Shown piece by piece: positions 17,861 to 24,968 of a stretch of 64,000 nt of DNA. The translations under genes were made by a program, and so were the position numbers. The notes beneath the pieces were generated by a model. That model did no database searches. It saw only the letters and a list, made by a program, of their open reading frames with translations, and was not told the origin of the DNA. The DNA comes from Massilia frigida (GTDB lineage Bacteria; Pseudomonadota; Gammaproteobacteria; Burkholderiales; Burkholderiaceae_D): the NCBI RefSeq assembly GCF_011682175.1, contig NZ_WHJG01000003.1, positions 1 to 64,000 of the forward strand, in the 5' to 3' direction. Position 1 is the first letter of the stretch, and each line of letters begins with the position of its first letter.

Positions 17861-18136
17861 ATGATGAATGACCAAGAGCGGGATGCGATGCTGGTGTCGA
17901 TCAAGATGGATTTGTCCGACAACACGCGCAAAACGGAGCAAATCCTGACTGCATTTCCGTCCGGCGATACAGACGGGCACCGGCGCTACCACGAGGCTGT
18001 AATCGAATGGCGCGAGCTGCGCAATCGGTTGGTCCGCGAGGCACTGATCAAGGTCACGCAGGCGGGCGCGCTGGCGGGCGCCGCATGGATCGCGCTTGCG
18101 ATGTGGCAGGCGCTCAAGATCACGGTGAAGCAATGA
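17861..18136 (+). CDS. Small lysis-region membrane protein (holin or antiholin candidate)
   Basis: A 91-residue protein starting after AAGGATACGA. The first 65 residues are charged and helical; one hydrophobic segment near residues 67-83 (AGALAGAAWIALAMW) is likely to cross the membrane, and the end is basic. It is translationally coupled (ATGA) to the next small membrane protein, which precedes the endolysin. A single segment at the C-terminal end also occurs in hemolysin-like XhlA proteins, so a holin-accessory role is possible. Confidence 0.65.
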   Translation: MMNDQERDAMLVSIKMDLSDNTRKTEQILTAFPSGDTDGHRRYHEAVIEWRELRNRLVREALIKVTQAGALAGAAWIALAMWQALKITVKQ

Positions 18137-18354
18137 GGCTCATCGACGACTGGCGCGCGGTGCTGCGCAAGGCCTGGAGCGTGAAATTCAATTTGGCGGC
18201 GACGGCCTTCGGCGCCGCAGAGGTGGCCGTGGCCATCTGGCAACCGGCTGGCGTGCCGAACGGTGTTTTCGCCGGGGGCGCCGCAGCAGTCTCCATTTTC
18301 GCAAATGTCTCGCGCTTGCTCGCGCAGAAGGAGTTGCATGGCACTGACAAATAA
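18133..18354 (+). CDS. Putative holin (DUF7940-like)
   Basis: A 73-residue protein starting RLIDDWRAVLRKAWSV, followed by two hydrophobic stretches (FNLAATAFGAAEVAVAIW and GVFAGGAAAVSIFANV). The opening and the two membrane segments resemble small Burkholderiales phage proteins at this position, taken to be holins. The ATG overlaps the previous stop and its end overlaps the endolysin gene by 17 bases. Function is inferred from position, size and topology. Confidence 0.7.
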   Translation: MRLIDDWRAVLRKAWSVKFNLAATAFGAAEVAVAIWQPAGVPNGVFAGGAAAVSIFANVSRLLAQKELHGTDK

Positions 18355-18796
18355 GCAGCGCGCCGGCTGGTGCGCAATCGCCGTCACCCTGGTGGGCGGC
18401 TTTGAGGGGTTACGCCTGGCCGCGTACGCCGATCCGGTCGGCATTCCGACGATCTGCTTCGGCGAGACTAAAGGCGTGCGGCTGGGCCAGCGCGCGACGC
18501 TTGCGCAGTGCGACGCCATGCTGGCCGACTCGCTCGCCATCGCCAACGGCGCGGTCGACGCCTGCATCCGGGCGCCGCTGCCTGATTACCGGCGCGCCGC
18601 ACTGGTCAGCTTCGCCTACAACGTTGGCCAGGCCAACCTGTGCGGCAGCACCCTGGCGCGCAAGATGAATGCCGGCGACGCGCTTGGCGCGTGCGACGAG
18701 CTGCTGCGTTGGACGCTCGCCAAGGGCATCAGGTTGCCGGGGCTGGTGAAGCGGCGCCAGGCCGAGCGTAATCTCTGCCTCGTGGGGGCAATATGA
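18338..18796 (+). CDS. Phage endolysin, GH24 lysozyme (P21/P1 type)
   Basis: This 152-residue protein has the GH24 catalytic triad with exact family spacing: Glu in GGFEGLRL, then eight residues to Asp in YADPV, then five to Thr in FGET. The family motif FAYNVG and the end LPGLVKRRQAERNLCL are also present. It cuts peptidoglycan for lysis. The first 20 residues are weakly hydrophobic (CAIAVTLVGG), compatible with a signal-anchor-release form as in phage 21. The start at 18338 was taken because the binding site AGGAG precedes it; the frame is open further upstream. Confidence 0.93.
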   Translation: MALTNKQRAGWCAIAVTLVGGFEGLRLAAYADPVGIPTICFGETKGVRLGQRATLAQCDAMLADSLAIANGAVDACIRAPLPDYRRAALVSFAYNVGQANLCGSTLARKMNAGDALGACDELLRWTLAKGIRLPGLVKRRQAERNLCLVGAI

Positions 18797-19188
18797 GCCC
18801 CCTGGGCGAGTTGGCGGCGGGCGCCGTGGCCGGCATCTGGAAGATCGCGGCCATTGTGCTGGCGGCTGCGCTGCTCATGGTGCTGTCTGCCGCCGGTACC
18901 GGCTGGTGGGCGATTGCGGGCGCGCGCGACCAGGCTCTGGCCGACCTCCATGCCGAGCAGGGCATTACGACCCAGTTGCGCGGCGCCATTCAACTGCAGA
19001 ACAGCGTGGTTGAGGCCTCTGCCGCCGCCAAGGCAGCGGCAGAGGCACGCGGGCAGGCCGCCCAGCAGCAGGCAGCAGCAGCTGGCCGACGCTTCGACGC
19101 GGCGCTGGCCAAGGTCGCCGGCGCGCGCGCGACCACCTGCGATGAAGCCATGCCGACGGTGAACACGATTCTGGAGGCTACCCGATGA
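18793..19188 (+). CDS. Rz-like i-spanin
   Basis: A 131-residue protein with an N-terminal membrane anchor (about residues 18-42) and a helical, alanine/glutamine-rich coiled-coil region in the periplasmic part. It is coupled to the endolysin (ATGA) and to the downstream lipoprotein gene, the normal i-spanin/o-spanin arrangement. It would join the o-spanin across the periplasm to fuse membranes in the last lysis step. Confidence 0.85.
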   Translation: MSPLGELAAGAVAGIWKIAAIVLAAALLMVLSAAGTGWWAIAGARDQALADLHAEQGITTQLRGAIQLQNSVVEASAAAKAAAEARGQAAQQQAAAAGRRFDAALAKVAGARATTCDEAMPTVNTILEATR

Positions 19189-19433
19189 AATATCTCCTGC
19201 TGGCCGCCCTGCCGTTGCTTACCGCCTGCGGGAGCGCGCCGGTCGTCCAAGAAGTCAAGGTGCCGGTGTACCGCTCGTGCGTCGCGGCAGCGCCGGCCCG
19301 GCCGACATTCGCCACGCGCATCCTGGCGCTCGATGCCAGCGACGGCGAGAAGGTGCTTGCCATTGCGCGGGATATCCCACTCCATCTGAAATATGAAGCT
19401 GCACTAGAGGCGGTCGTCGCAGGATGCCTGTAG
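19185..19433 (+). CDS. Rz1-like o-spanin lipoprotein
   Basis: An 82-residue protein whose signal peptide ends in the lipobox LTAC, so it is an outer-membrane lipoprotein. The start overlaps the Rz-like gene by four bases. Order and overlap identify it as the o-spanin. Unlike lambda Rz1 it is not embedded in the Rz gene and is not strongly proline-rich. Confidence 0.85.
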   Translation: MKYLLLAALPLLTACGSAPVVQEVKVPVYRSCVAAAPARPTFATRILALDASDGEKVLAIARDIPLHLKYEAALEAVVAGCL

Positions 19434-19465
19434 CGTCCGAATGTACGTAGTTGAAAAAACAAAGC

Positions 19466-19499
19466 GCCCGGTGCTGCTGCGCTAACAACAACACCGGGC
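19466..19499. terminator. Hairpin after the lysis cassette (possible minus-strand terminator)
   Basis: An 8-bp inverted repeat GCCCGGTG/CACCGGGC with an 18-base loop. On the minus strand it is followed after a few bases by a T-rich run; on the plus strand it has none. It may end transcription entering from the right. Confidence 0.4.
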
Positions 19500-19595
19500 C
19501 TCAATTCACTGATCTGTCCAGTAAACCAAGCAAGGCTCTGTACCTTCCGGAAGGCGCGCGGAGTCTAGCACAAAATTTTCCAACAAGGTTTACTT

Positions 19596-20384
19596 ATGGC
19601 AACACCTATCATTCCCTGGATTGGCGGCAAACGTCGTCTGGCCGATCATCTTATCCCTCAGTTCCCGGCACACAAATGCTACGTTGAGGTTTTCGCTGGG
19701 GGCGCCGCGCTCTATTTCATGCGCCCGCCGGCAGAAGTCGAAGTCATCAATGACATCAACGGGGAGCTGGTGCGTCTCTATCGGGTGGTTCAGAATCACT
19801 TGGAGGAATTCGTTCGACACTTCAAATATGCTCTCGCAAGTCGCGAGGTGTTCAAGTGGCACCAAGAGACCCCACCCGAAACACTGACCGATATCCAACG
19901 TGCGGTGCGTTTCTTCTACCTGCAGCAGCACGCTTTCGGTGGGAAGGTTGACGGACAAAGCTGGGGCACGGCAACCACTGCTCCACCAGTCAACCTCTTG
20001 CGGATAGAAGAAAATCTATCTGCAGCCCACTTGAGGCTATCTGGCGCCTTTATCGAGAACATGGACTGGTACAAGCTCATGGAGCGGTACGATCGAGCTC
20101 ATACGTTCTTTTACCTTGACCCGCCATATTGGCAAACAGCTGGCTACGGGGTCGAGTTTGGCTTGCAGGAGTACGAAAAAATGGCGGGGATAATGAGACG
20201 CCTAGAAGGGAAGGCTATTTTAAGCTTGAACGATCATCCCGATATCCGGCGAATTTTTGCTACTTTCGACATGGATACGGTGCCGATATCTTACAGCGTT
20301 GGAGGCGGTGGTAAGGCAGTAGCCCGTAATGAGGTAGTTATCTATAGTTGGGATCGGAAGCTCGACCCCGTTGGTTTGTTCTAA
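19596..20384 (+). CDS. Prophage DNA adenine methyltransferase (D12 class, Dam-like)
   Basis: A 262-residue N6-adenine methyltransferase. The sequence shows PIIPWIGGKRRL at the start (SAM-binding entry of D12 enzymes), motif I VEVFAGGAAL, and the catalytic DPPY in FFYLDPPYW. It lacks a restriction partner nearby, so it is an orphan methylase, often used by phages to protect DNA or alter host expression. It stands apart from the lysis genes, with a 160-base gap, and is the first of the cargo genes. The recognition site cannot be read off; GATC is only the most common for the class. Confidence 0.92.
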   Translation: MATPIIPWIGGKRRLADHLIPQFPAHKCYVEVFAGGAALYFMRPPAEVEVINDINGELVRLYRVVQNHLEEFVRHFKYALASREVFKWHQETPPETLTDIQRAVRFFYLQQHAFGGKVDGQSWGTATTAPPVNLLRIEENLSAAHLRLSGAFIENMDWYKLMERYDRAHTFFYLDPPYWQTAGYGVEFGLQEYEKMAGIMRRLEGKAILSLNDHPDIRRIFATFDMDTVPISYSVGGGGKAVARNEVVIYSWDRKLDPVGLF

Positions 20385-20599
20385 CTGCCAAACAGAGTGT
20401 AGCCGACCGCGTCGACGTCAGATGATTGCTTCTTGTCGATAATTAGATAATGGTTTTGTTTAAGCAACGATCTGGTTCCGGAACTAGGAAGTACACGAGC
20501 CACCGCGCCGACTAGGCCGTGAACCGCCGGCACTGTAATCAAAAATAGACTATGCACCATCACTTGGTATGCGTCATTAACGCCCTCGAAAATTTCCAT
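20381..20599 (-). CDS. Weak small open frame, convergent with the methylase gene
   Basis: A 72-residue frame beginning MEIFEGVNDAYQ whose stop overlaps the methylase stop. AGGAG lies 14 bases before the ATG, which is rather far. The frame has a hydrophobic VHGLVGAVARVL stretch. It is possible but unproven: no family is recognised and the start is within a palindrome. Confidence 0.25.
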   Translation of the reverse strand: MEIFEGVNDAYQVMVHSLFLITVPAVHGLVGAVARVLPSSGTRSLLKQNHYLIIDKKQSSDVDAVGYTLFGS

Positions 20600-20612
20600 A
20601 TGGAAAATTTTC
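20588..20612. repeat. AT-rich palindrome
   Basis: A near-perfect inverted repeat centred on CCATATGG with AAAATTT arms; one base is unpaired. It lies in the 475-base stretch between the methylase and lectin genes and could be an operator. Confidence 0.5.
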
Positions 20613-20788
20613 ACTCCTAAATTACAGATTGCTGCGGCGTTTATGCGGTCTGCATGTTTATGCAAAGATTTATGTACTATGCTATCAAATATTATTTTGC
20701 AGACAATTTAGACGTAGAAATTTAAAAATTTAATCAAGTCAACTTTATGTTAGTGTAAACATTGTCACAAAAGACACTAGCGTAATGG

Positions 20789-20819
20789 CGCAACTTCCAT
20801 TCGTAACATGGAAGTTGCG
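20789..20819. repeat. Perfect 12-bp hairpin upstream of the lectin-hydrolase gene
   Basis: Arms CGCAACTTCCAT and ATGGAAGTTGCG enclose the loop TCGTAAC. It ends 40 bases before the start of the lectin gene. No strong T-run follows, so it may be a control or attenuator element. The rest of 20385-20859 is AT-rich and holds only the palindrome and weak frame listed separately. Confidence 0.6.
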
Positions 20820-20859
20820 TTCATGATTTAACTTGATTATTTAAATATGGAAATTGCTC

Positions 20860-21810
20860 ATGCGCATGAAAAATATAGTTTTGGCATTGGGATTGACACT
20901 AGTTGCGTCATCAGTTTTAGCAGCCTCTAGGATGGGACACTATGAAAATCTACAAAAAGGACAATATTTGCAATCCCCTGGTGGCGCTTATTCGTTAATG
21001 ATGCAAACCGATGGAAGCTTAGTGATGTATCGCCGAGATGGAACAGTGCGATATAGCATGGGGAAACATGGCCAATTTGCAGCTATGCAAGGTGACGGCA
21101 ATTTTGTTCTGTACAGTGCCTTTACTGTTAAGTTGTGGCAGACTAACACGGCCGGACAGGGTGGCATGTACATAGAAATTCTCGATGATGGTAATTTGAG
21201 AATTATGCCTCTCGGCCCAGTACAATGGCCTGTTTGGGAAATTGGAGCCGAGAGACACGACCAAGATCCAACGCAAGCGGGCGACATCGTTGGACGAGAT
21301 CTTGACGTTCCCGGCGCAGGGTTTGCCGGACATATTGGGCTGTGGGATGGAACACAAGTTTATGAAGCAATGGGAGGGCAACCCCAAAATGCAATACGAA
21401 CTTCGTCGCTTAATGAATTTAAGTCAGCGTCTAAGTATTGGGGTAAAACGTCACCAAAGATCCCTGCAGGACTGCAAGAAAACCGTTGCTATCTAGCATA
21501 TTGCACAAATCAAGGATATGACCATCGAGTATTTGAAAGCCGCGTAGCTATCGCACAGCGTGCAGCTCAAATTAGAGCGCTGGGCGCTGATTACACCTTG
21601 GGTAGGTTCGCTACCCGTGCAACTTGGGCCAGTGAAACTCAGAGGGCAACCCGTGGGACTTATCGTTGCGACACCTTTGTACTGGATTTGCTTATTGCGT
21701 CAACCGCTCATCAAAATGCGAACAATGAACAAGCCCAATGGTCAAACTATGTGTGGAATCTTTGGAATGGACCAAAATTGCCGCTAACTGTGTTTGACGC
21801 GTTTCGTTAA
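20860..21810 (+). CDS. Secreted mannose-lectin / permuted NlpC-P60-like hydrolase
   Basis: A 316-residue protein with an N-terminal signal peptide (cleavage after SSVLA). Residues 24-125 hold a bulb-type mannose-binding lectin (MMBL) domain with QTDGSLVMY, QGDGNFVLY (an exact QxDxNxVxY motif) and a third, degenerate copy. The C-terminal part has GDIVGRDLDV and GHIGLWDG with His158, then RCDTF with Cys270. His before Cys is the order of permuted papain-like (YiiX/LRAT) enzymes, which cut amide bonds in cell-wall peptides or lipids. The start has a GGA upstream; 20866 is an alternative. It lies 47 bases ahead of a second secreted protein and is clearly more AT-rich than the prophage core. Confidence 0.75.
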   Translation: MRMKNIVLALGLTLVASSVLAASRMGHYENLQKGQYLQSPGGAYSLMMQTDGSLVMYRRDGTVRYSMGKHGQFAAMQGDGNFVLYSAFTVKLWQTNTAGQGGMYIEILDDGNLRIMPLGPVQWPVWEIGAERHDQDPTQAGDIVGRDLDVPGAGFAGHIGLWDGTQVYEAMGGQPQNAIRTSSLNEFKSASKYWGKTSPKIPAGLQENRCYLAYCTNQGYDHRVFESRVAIAQRAAQIRALGADYTLGRFATRATWASETQRATRGTYRCDTFVLDLLIASTAHQNANNEQAQWSNYVWNLWNGPKLPLTVFDAFR

Positions 21811-21857
21811 ATTTATAGTGAGAAATAATTCTACTTAACTAATTTCGGGGAATATTT

Positions 21858-22850
21858 ATGAAAAATCGCCTTTTGGCTGCATTGCTTTTGACAACTGTAT
21901 CATCCGTTTTTTCTCAAACTTCTTCTCCTCAAGCTGTAATAGCAGAAAAGCAGCTCAGAAGTTATGCATCTGTAAAAGGAACTGCTGGTGCGCAGGAGCG
22001 GTTAGAGCAAATCGATGTTAATAATCTATCTGCGACCAATACAAATGTCACGACGCTCAGGACTGCGCTTAGTGGTAAAACATTGGCGGGGGAGAAAGTT
22101 GTTTTAATTCGCACTCTTGGTCGCTTATATAATCCGAAAAATACTTCGGGTATGAATAATGAAATTTTAGGTGATCTAAAGAAGTTAACAACGTCGAACG
22201 ATCAAGATATAGCTCGTGCAGCCGTTTTTTCCGTCTCACGATTGGAGACTAATCAAGATATTTTAGACATTTTGGCTCGCTCAAGAAAAAATGGAATTTT
22301 GGATAAGGATGCGTATTCAGGCGAACTGGCTCACAGCTTACGTTTTGCAGAAAAAAGCAAACAGAAGGAAGTTATTCAAATATTGGCATCAGAAAAATCG
22401 GAATATGGCGTTGATGTTTTAGCTATGAATGCAGTTGGACATGGATATATGGAGAAAATTTCTCCCGAGGCGCTAGTGGCCTTACGGAATTTCCTTGCTG
22501 CCAATGAACCAAATTTTCCAAAGCCGATAGGTTTTTTTGGTTTTGGAGATGTAATTAGATATACTAATTGGCTGAATGCTTATGCACTAGCGAGCGAAAA
22601 AATAGAGCCGGCAAAATTGTATTCGGCGACAGTGTTGAAAATGTTGAATTCGAGTCAGACTGATCCGCGGAAAGTGGTGGCGTTTCTGGGCTCGGACGAA
22701 GGTAAAAAACTTATGAAGTCGCTCGGAAAAAATTCGGAATTGGATAAAGCGGTTGAGCGGGCACAGACTTACATAGATTCTTTTCCAGGAAATTCAATTC
22801 TTATTGGGTTCGGAAAAAATATCAATGATTCGATCGTTGGGTTAAAGTAG
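21858..22850 (+). CDS. Secreted helical-repeat (HEAT-like) protein, possible partner or immunity protein
   Basis: A 330-residue protein with a signal peptide (cleavage near VSSVFS-Q), so periplasmic. The remainder is nearly all helical with motifs like ARAAVFSVSRLE that recall HEAT repeats. A good binding site (GGGGA) precedes its ATG. It is 47 bases behind the lectin-hydrolase and shares its AT-rich codon use, suggesting a two-gene unit. A toxin/immunity pairing is inference: an exported cell-wall hydrolase next to a periplasmic scaffold of the producer. It may alternatively be a second effector or adaptor. Confidence 0.65.
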   Translation: MKNRLLAALLLTTVSSVFSQTSSPQAVIAEKQLRSYASVKGTAGAQERLEQIDVNNLSATNTNVTTLRTALSGKTLAGEKVVLIRTLGRLYNPKNTSGMNNEILGDLKKLTTSNDQDIARAAVFSVSRLETNQDILDILARSRKNGILDKDAYSGELAHSLRFAEKSKQKEVIQILASEKSEYGVDVLAMNAVGHGYMEKISPEALVALRNFLAANEPNFPKPIGFFGFGDVIRYTNWLNAYALASEKIEPAKLYSATVLKMLNSSQTDPRKVVAFLGSDEGKKLMKSLGKNSELDKAVERAQTYIDSFPGNSILIGFGKNINDSIVGLK

Positions 22851-22880
22851 CCGTTATCGTAAACAAAAAAATGGTTATCC

Positions 22881-22889
22881 GGTCTAAAG
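22881..22889. repeat. Target site duplication, left copy (GGTCTAAAG)
   Basis: A nine-base direct repeat that precisely abuts the left end of the MITE-like element; identical copy at 23097-23105. Confidence 0.75.
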
Positions 22890-23096
22890 CATATCGTTAT
22901 ACACATCTTTTTCCGCGCAACGTCATTTCAGCCCGGGGCGGCAATTTCCATGAGGTTTTGCCTAAAAATTAAGCGAAATGCGGGTATTTTAAGATCAACC
23001 GCACTGATTCTCTGTCGTTTCATGTCGACGGCGCCCTAGCGATGTCAGGCGCAAGTCGTTGATTTTATTATAAAAAAAGATGTGTATAACGACATG
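22890..23096. mobile_element. MITE-like non-autonomous element with IS50-type ends
   Basis: The 207-base element has 23-base terminal inverted repeats (22890-22912 and 23074-23096) with one mismatch, and perfect nine-base flanking direct repeats. From its eighth base each repeat reads TTATACACATCT, identical in sequence and register to the last 12 bases of the 19-base Tn5/IS50 end; the IS50 group also makes nine-base duplications. The outer seven bases (CATRTCG) differ. The interior has no coding frame, so mobilisation would need a transposase supplied in trans. Confidence 0.8.
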
Positions 23097-23105
23097 GGTC
23101 TAAAG
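23097..23105. repeat. Target site duplication, right copy (GGTCTAAAG)
   Basis: Identical to 22881-22889 and directly adjacent to the right inverted repeat. Confidence 0.75.
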
Positions 23106-23118
23106 AGGCCGGCTGACT

Positions 23119-23147
23119 TTGATCCTCTTTTAATTGATATTTCAATA
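23119..23147 (+). promoter_or_regulatory. Candidate sigma-70 promoter
   Basis: TTGATC at 23119-23124 and TCAATA at 23142-23147 with a 17-base spacer, in AT-rich DNA just right of the MITE. It would start transcription near 23154 with no protein gene downstream. Confidence 0.35.
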
Positions 23148-23153
23148 ATTTTG

Positions 23154-23321
23154 CGTTGGTAACTAGTAGCTAGTCAGCTAAGCAGACAAACCGATTGTCG
23201 ATTAGTTAGTTCAATCGAACGTCCGTATAGATATATTTTCATCAGGTAACGCTTGATGCGACACGTGAGTTACCTGAAGACCGGCACAGTAGCTGAGCTA
23301 GCTACAAAGCCGGTTTTTTTT
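23154..23321 (+). ncRNA. Candidate small RNA with own terminator
   Basis: This 170-base stretch has no credible coding frame but holds several stems in series (CGATTG/CAATCG, AGGTAAC/GTTACCT at 23244-23275) and ends in a strong terminator. A candidate promoter stands at its 5' side. Together these suggest a trans-acting RNA. No known family is recognised. The terminator might instead end read-through from the two-gene secreted unit. Confidence 0.35.
23280..23321 (+). terminator. Intrinsic terminator
   Basis: Outer stem ACCGGC/GCCGGT and inner stem GTAGCT/AGCTAC, followed by eight T residues. From here to 23460 no further feature is seen. Confidence 0.8.
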
Positions 23322-23460
23322 GGGGTCTGTTAAGTTATCCGGCATCAATGCTGGCGTCGCTTTTGGCGTAGTTTTGTTGCTATGCAATGAAACCGTCATA
23401 GGGAGAAAACGCTGCTGCATCATGAGAGTAGGATTTGCGGGCGTCGGCATTTTCTGAAAA

Positions 23461-24366
23461 TCAACTGTTTTTCGTAGCCGGCATGTTCTGTATGAAGGCC
23501 TTATCTCCAAACATAGCTACATCTGCCTGCATCGCTACGAACAGGTCGCTTCCGTCAATTTTATCAATGTTTTGCTTGAACGCTTGAACGACTTTATCGT
23601 GTTGACTTGCAGACATACTAGCAAGGGACTTCGCTGCTTGCGACGCTTTCGCATTAAGGTACCTGCCGAATCCTCGAGGAACCGTATAGTCGCGAGGGCC
23701 AATCGCCCCTTCAGTGGCGTGAACTTTTGTTCCTATCCAGTGGCGAGGAGTGGGCTCATGCACAAATCCTAGAATAATAAACCGACCAAGCTTCGCGTAT
23801 GTGTATAGACCTTTTTCGCTAAAGCACAGATCTATTTGCACCGCTCTCATAAGATACCGATTGATATTCGGTGGGAAAGTACCAGTCGTATTCTGAATTT
23901 GATCGAATGGCAAAAAGTGTTGTTCGAACACTCCAGCATGTTTTCGTTGTCCCAATAGGACTTCACGCCATGCTTTCTCCGCAAGCGCCATTTGCTCGAT
24001 CTGCTCCTGGGTTCGTTCCTTTGCCTCAACTTCCGTCATAAAGTATTGTAATACTCGCCAAGAAAGTGATGTGCAAAAGTGCATCATCCATTCGGCATAT
24101 CGTACCGGCCTTCCAGCATCGAGTATTAGTGGATGGAATATTTTATTTGAAAACATGCCCTCGGACAAACTGAGCAGGGTCTCACAATTATCACAAAGCC
24201 AATGCAGCTTAGGGCCATCCTGTACTCTACGATTGGGCGCGGAGGCCATACGTAAATGGCCGTTTCCGGAAGACTCACGCTGCCAGCGGAAGACAAATGC
24301 TGGAACCACATGGCTAAGCTTGAGTTCCGACTCCTCATGACAAAGGCGGCAATTTCCTCTTGGCAT
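23461..24366 (-). CDS. HNH-like zinc-binding protein, function unknown
   Basis: A 301-residue protein with a treble-clef type metal site at the N-terminus: CRLC near residues 6-9, LSHVVPAF with a histidine, and LCDNCE near residue 57. The middle and C-terminal parts are helical and strand-mixed with no motif I recognise. The C-x2-C...SHxxP...C-x2-C arrangement occurs in HNH-like nuclease-related proteins of mobile elements, often of unknown role; whether the active site is intact is unclear. AGGAA lies 10 bases upstream of the ATG. It is the last gene before the phage/tmRNA junction and points away from it. Confidence 0.65.
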   Translation of the reverse strand: MPRGNCRLCHEESELKLSHVVPAFVFRWQRESSGNGHLRMASAPNRRVQDGPKLHWLCDNCETLLSLSEGMFSNKIFHPLILDAGRPVRYAEWMMHFCTSLSWRVLQYFMTEVEAKERTQEQIEQMALAEKAWREVLLGQRKHAGVFEQHFLPFDQIQNTTGTFPPNINRYLMRAVQIDLCFSEKGLYTYAKLGRFIILGFVHEPTPRHWIGTKVHATEGAIGPRDYTVPRGFGRYLNAKASQAAKSLASMSASQHDKVVQAFKQNIDKIDGSDLFVAMQADVAMFGDKAFIQNMPATKNS

Positions 24367-24459
24367 AATGATAAATTCCTGTTTTATGTTGACAGATCAG
24401 TGCGATCTTGCGGCTGGCCTACAATTTTCTTACATATCTGTCGCTACATGTTGGGCCGT

Positions 24460-24484
24460 AAAAAAAGCCGCTGGAGGGCGGCTT
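24460..24484 (-). terminator. Intrinsic terminator downstream of ssrA
   Basis: On the minus strand a 7-bp stem AAGCCGC/GCGGCTT with loop CCTCCA runs into seven T residues. It ends tmRNA transcription and, as it lies on the phage side of the junction, may replace the native terminator. Confidence 0.75.
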
Positions 24485-24597
24485 CTTTATACGTTACAGG
24501 CTGTCATTTTGTTGTCATTCTGGTGCCTAAACAGCCCCAAATAACCCTAAAACAAAGCCAGTCTAAATTTCTAAGTCATTGATTCTAAAGTGTTTAG

Positions 24598-24623
24598 TGG
24601 TGGAGGCGGCGGGAATCGAACCC
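24598..24623. other. Probable prophage attachment site (ssrA 3' end)
   Basis: Phage cargo genes run right up to the 3' end of ssrA, and the T-arm/acceptor segment is a frequent attB. The matching copy at the far end of the prophage is outside the window, so the core sequence cannot be defined here. Confidence 0.55.
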
Positions 24624-24957
24624 GCGTCCGCAAGCACTCTACAGACAGTTCTACATACTTAGCACTGCCATTTAATTTAACCGGTACAACGCGGACGTGC
24701 ACGCTGTGTACAAGCGAGTTACCTATTATTTAGTCCGGAACTAAGTAACCCAGTTCAAGACGAGTCCCTGTAAATGACTCTAGAGCTTTTGACGGCCCAC
24801 CCCAGGGACGAGGTGTTCTAGAGCTAGCAGCAATTAAGCTGCGAGTGCGTACGAGTTATCGTTTGCAGTTAAGTTTTTCAGGTTGTATTTACGAGGTAGC
24901 CCGCCCTCGGTATGCCCTGCGCTGCTTTGCAACCCACGTCGAAACCAGGTCGCCCCC
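24598..24957 (-). ncRNA. ssrA: Transfer-messenger RNA (tmRNA)
   Basis: The mature 360-base RNA starts GGGGGCGACCTGG (5' end at 24957) and ends with a T-arm GGGTTCGATTCCCGC and CCTCCACCA (3' end at 24598). The first seven bases pair with CGCCTCC before ACCA, forming the acceptor stem. The tag reading frame at 24866-24834 encodes ANDNSYALAA and a stop, with resume codon GCA. tmRNA rescues stalled ribosomes together with SmpB. Its 3' end faces the prophage, a classic integration site. Confidence 0.97.
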
Positions 24958-24968
24958 ACAGAACCCCT

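Noticed and set aside
20300-20320. Short similarity to the ssrA 3' end (TTGGAGGCGG), a possible second att core
   Set aside because: Only about ten bases match and it lies inside the methylase gene; the att partner is expected upstream of the window.
23298-23510. Minus-strand frame of 70 codons
   Set aside because: It covers the terminator, has no binding site and overlaps the end of the HNH-like gene.
24598-24630. Possible separate tRNA gene (T-arm and CCA-like end)
   Set aside because: It is the tRNA-like 3' part of tmRNA; the 5' half and tag frame confirm ssrA.
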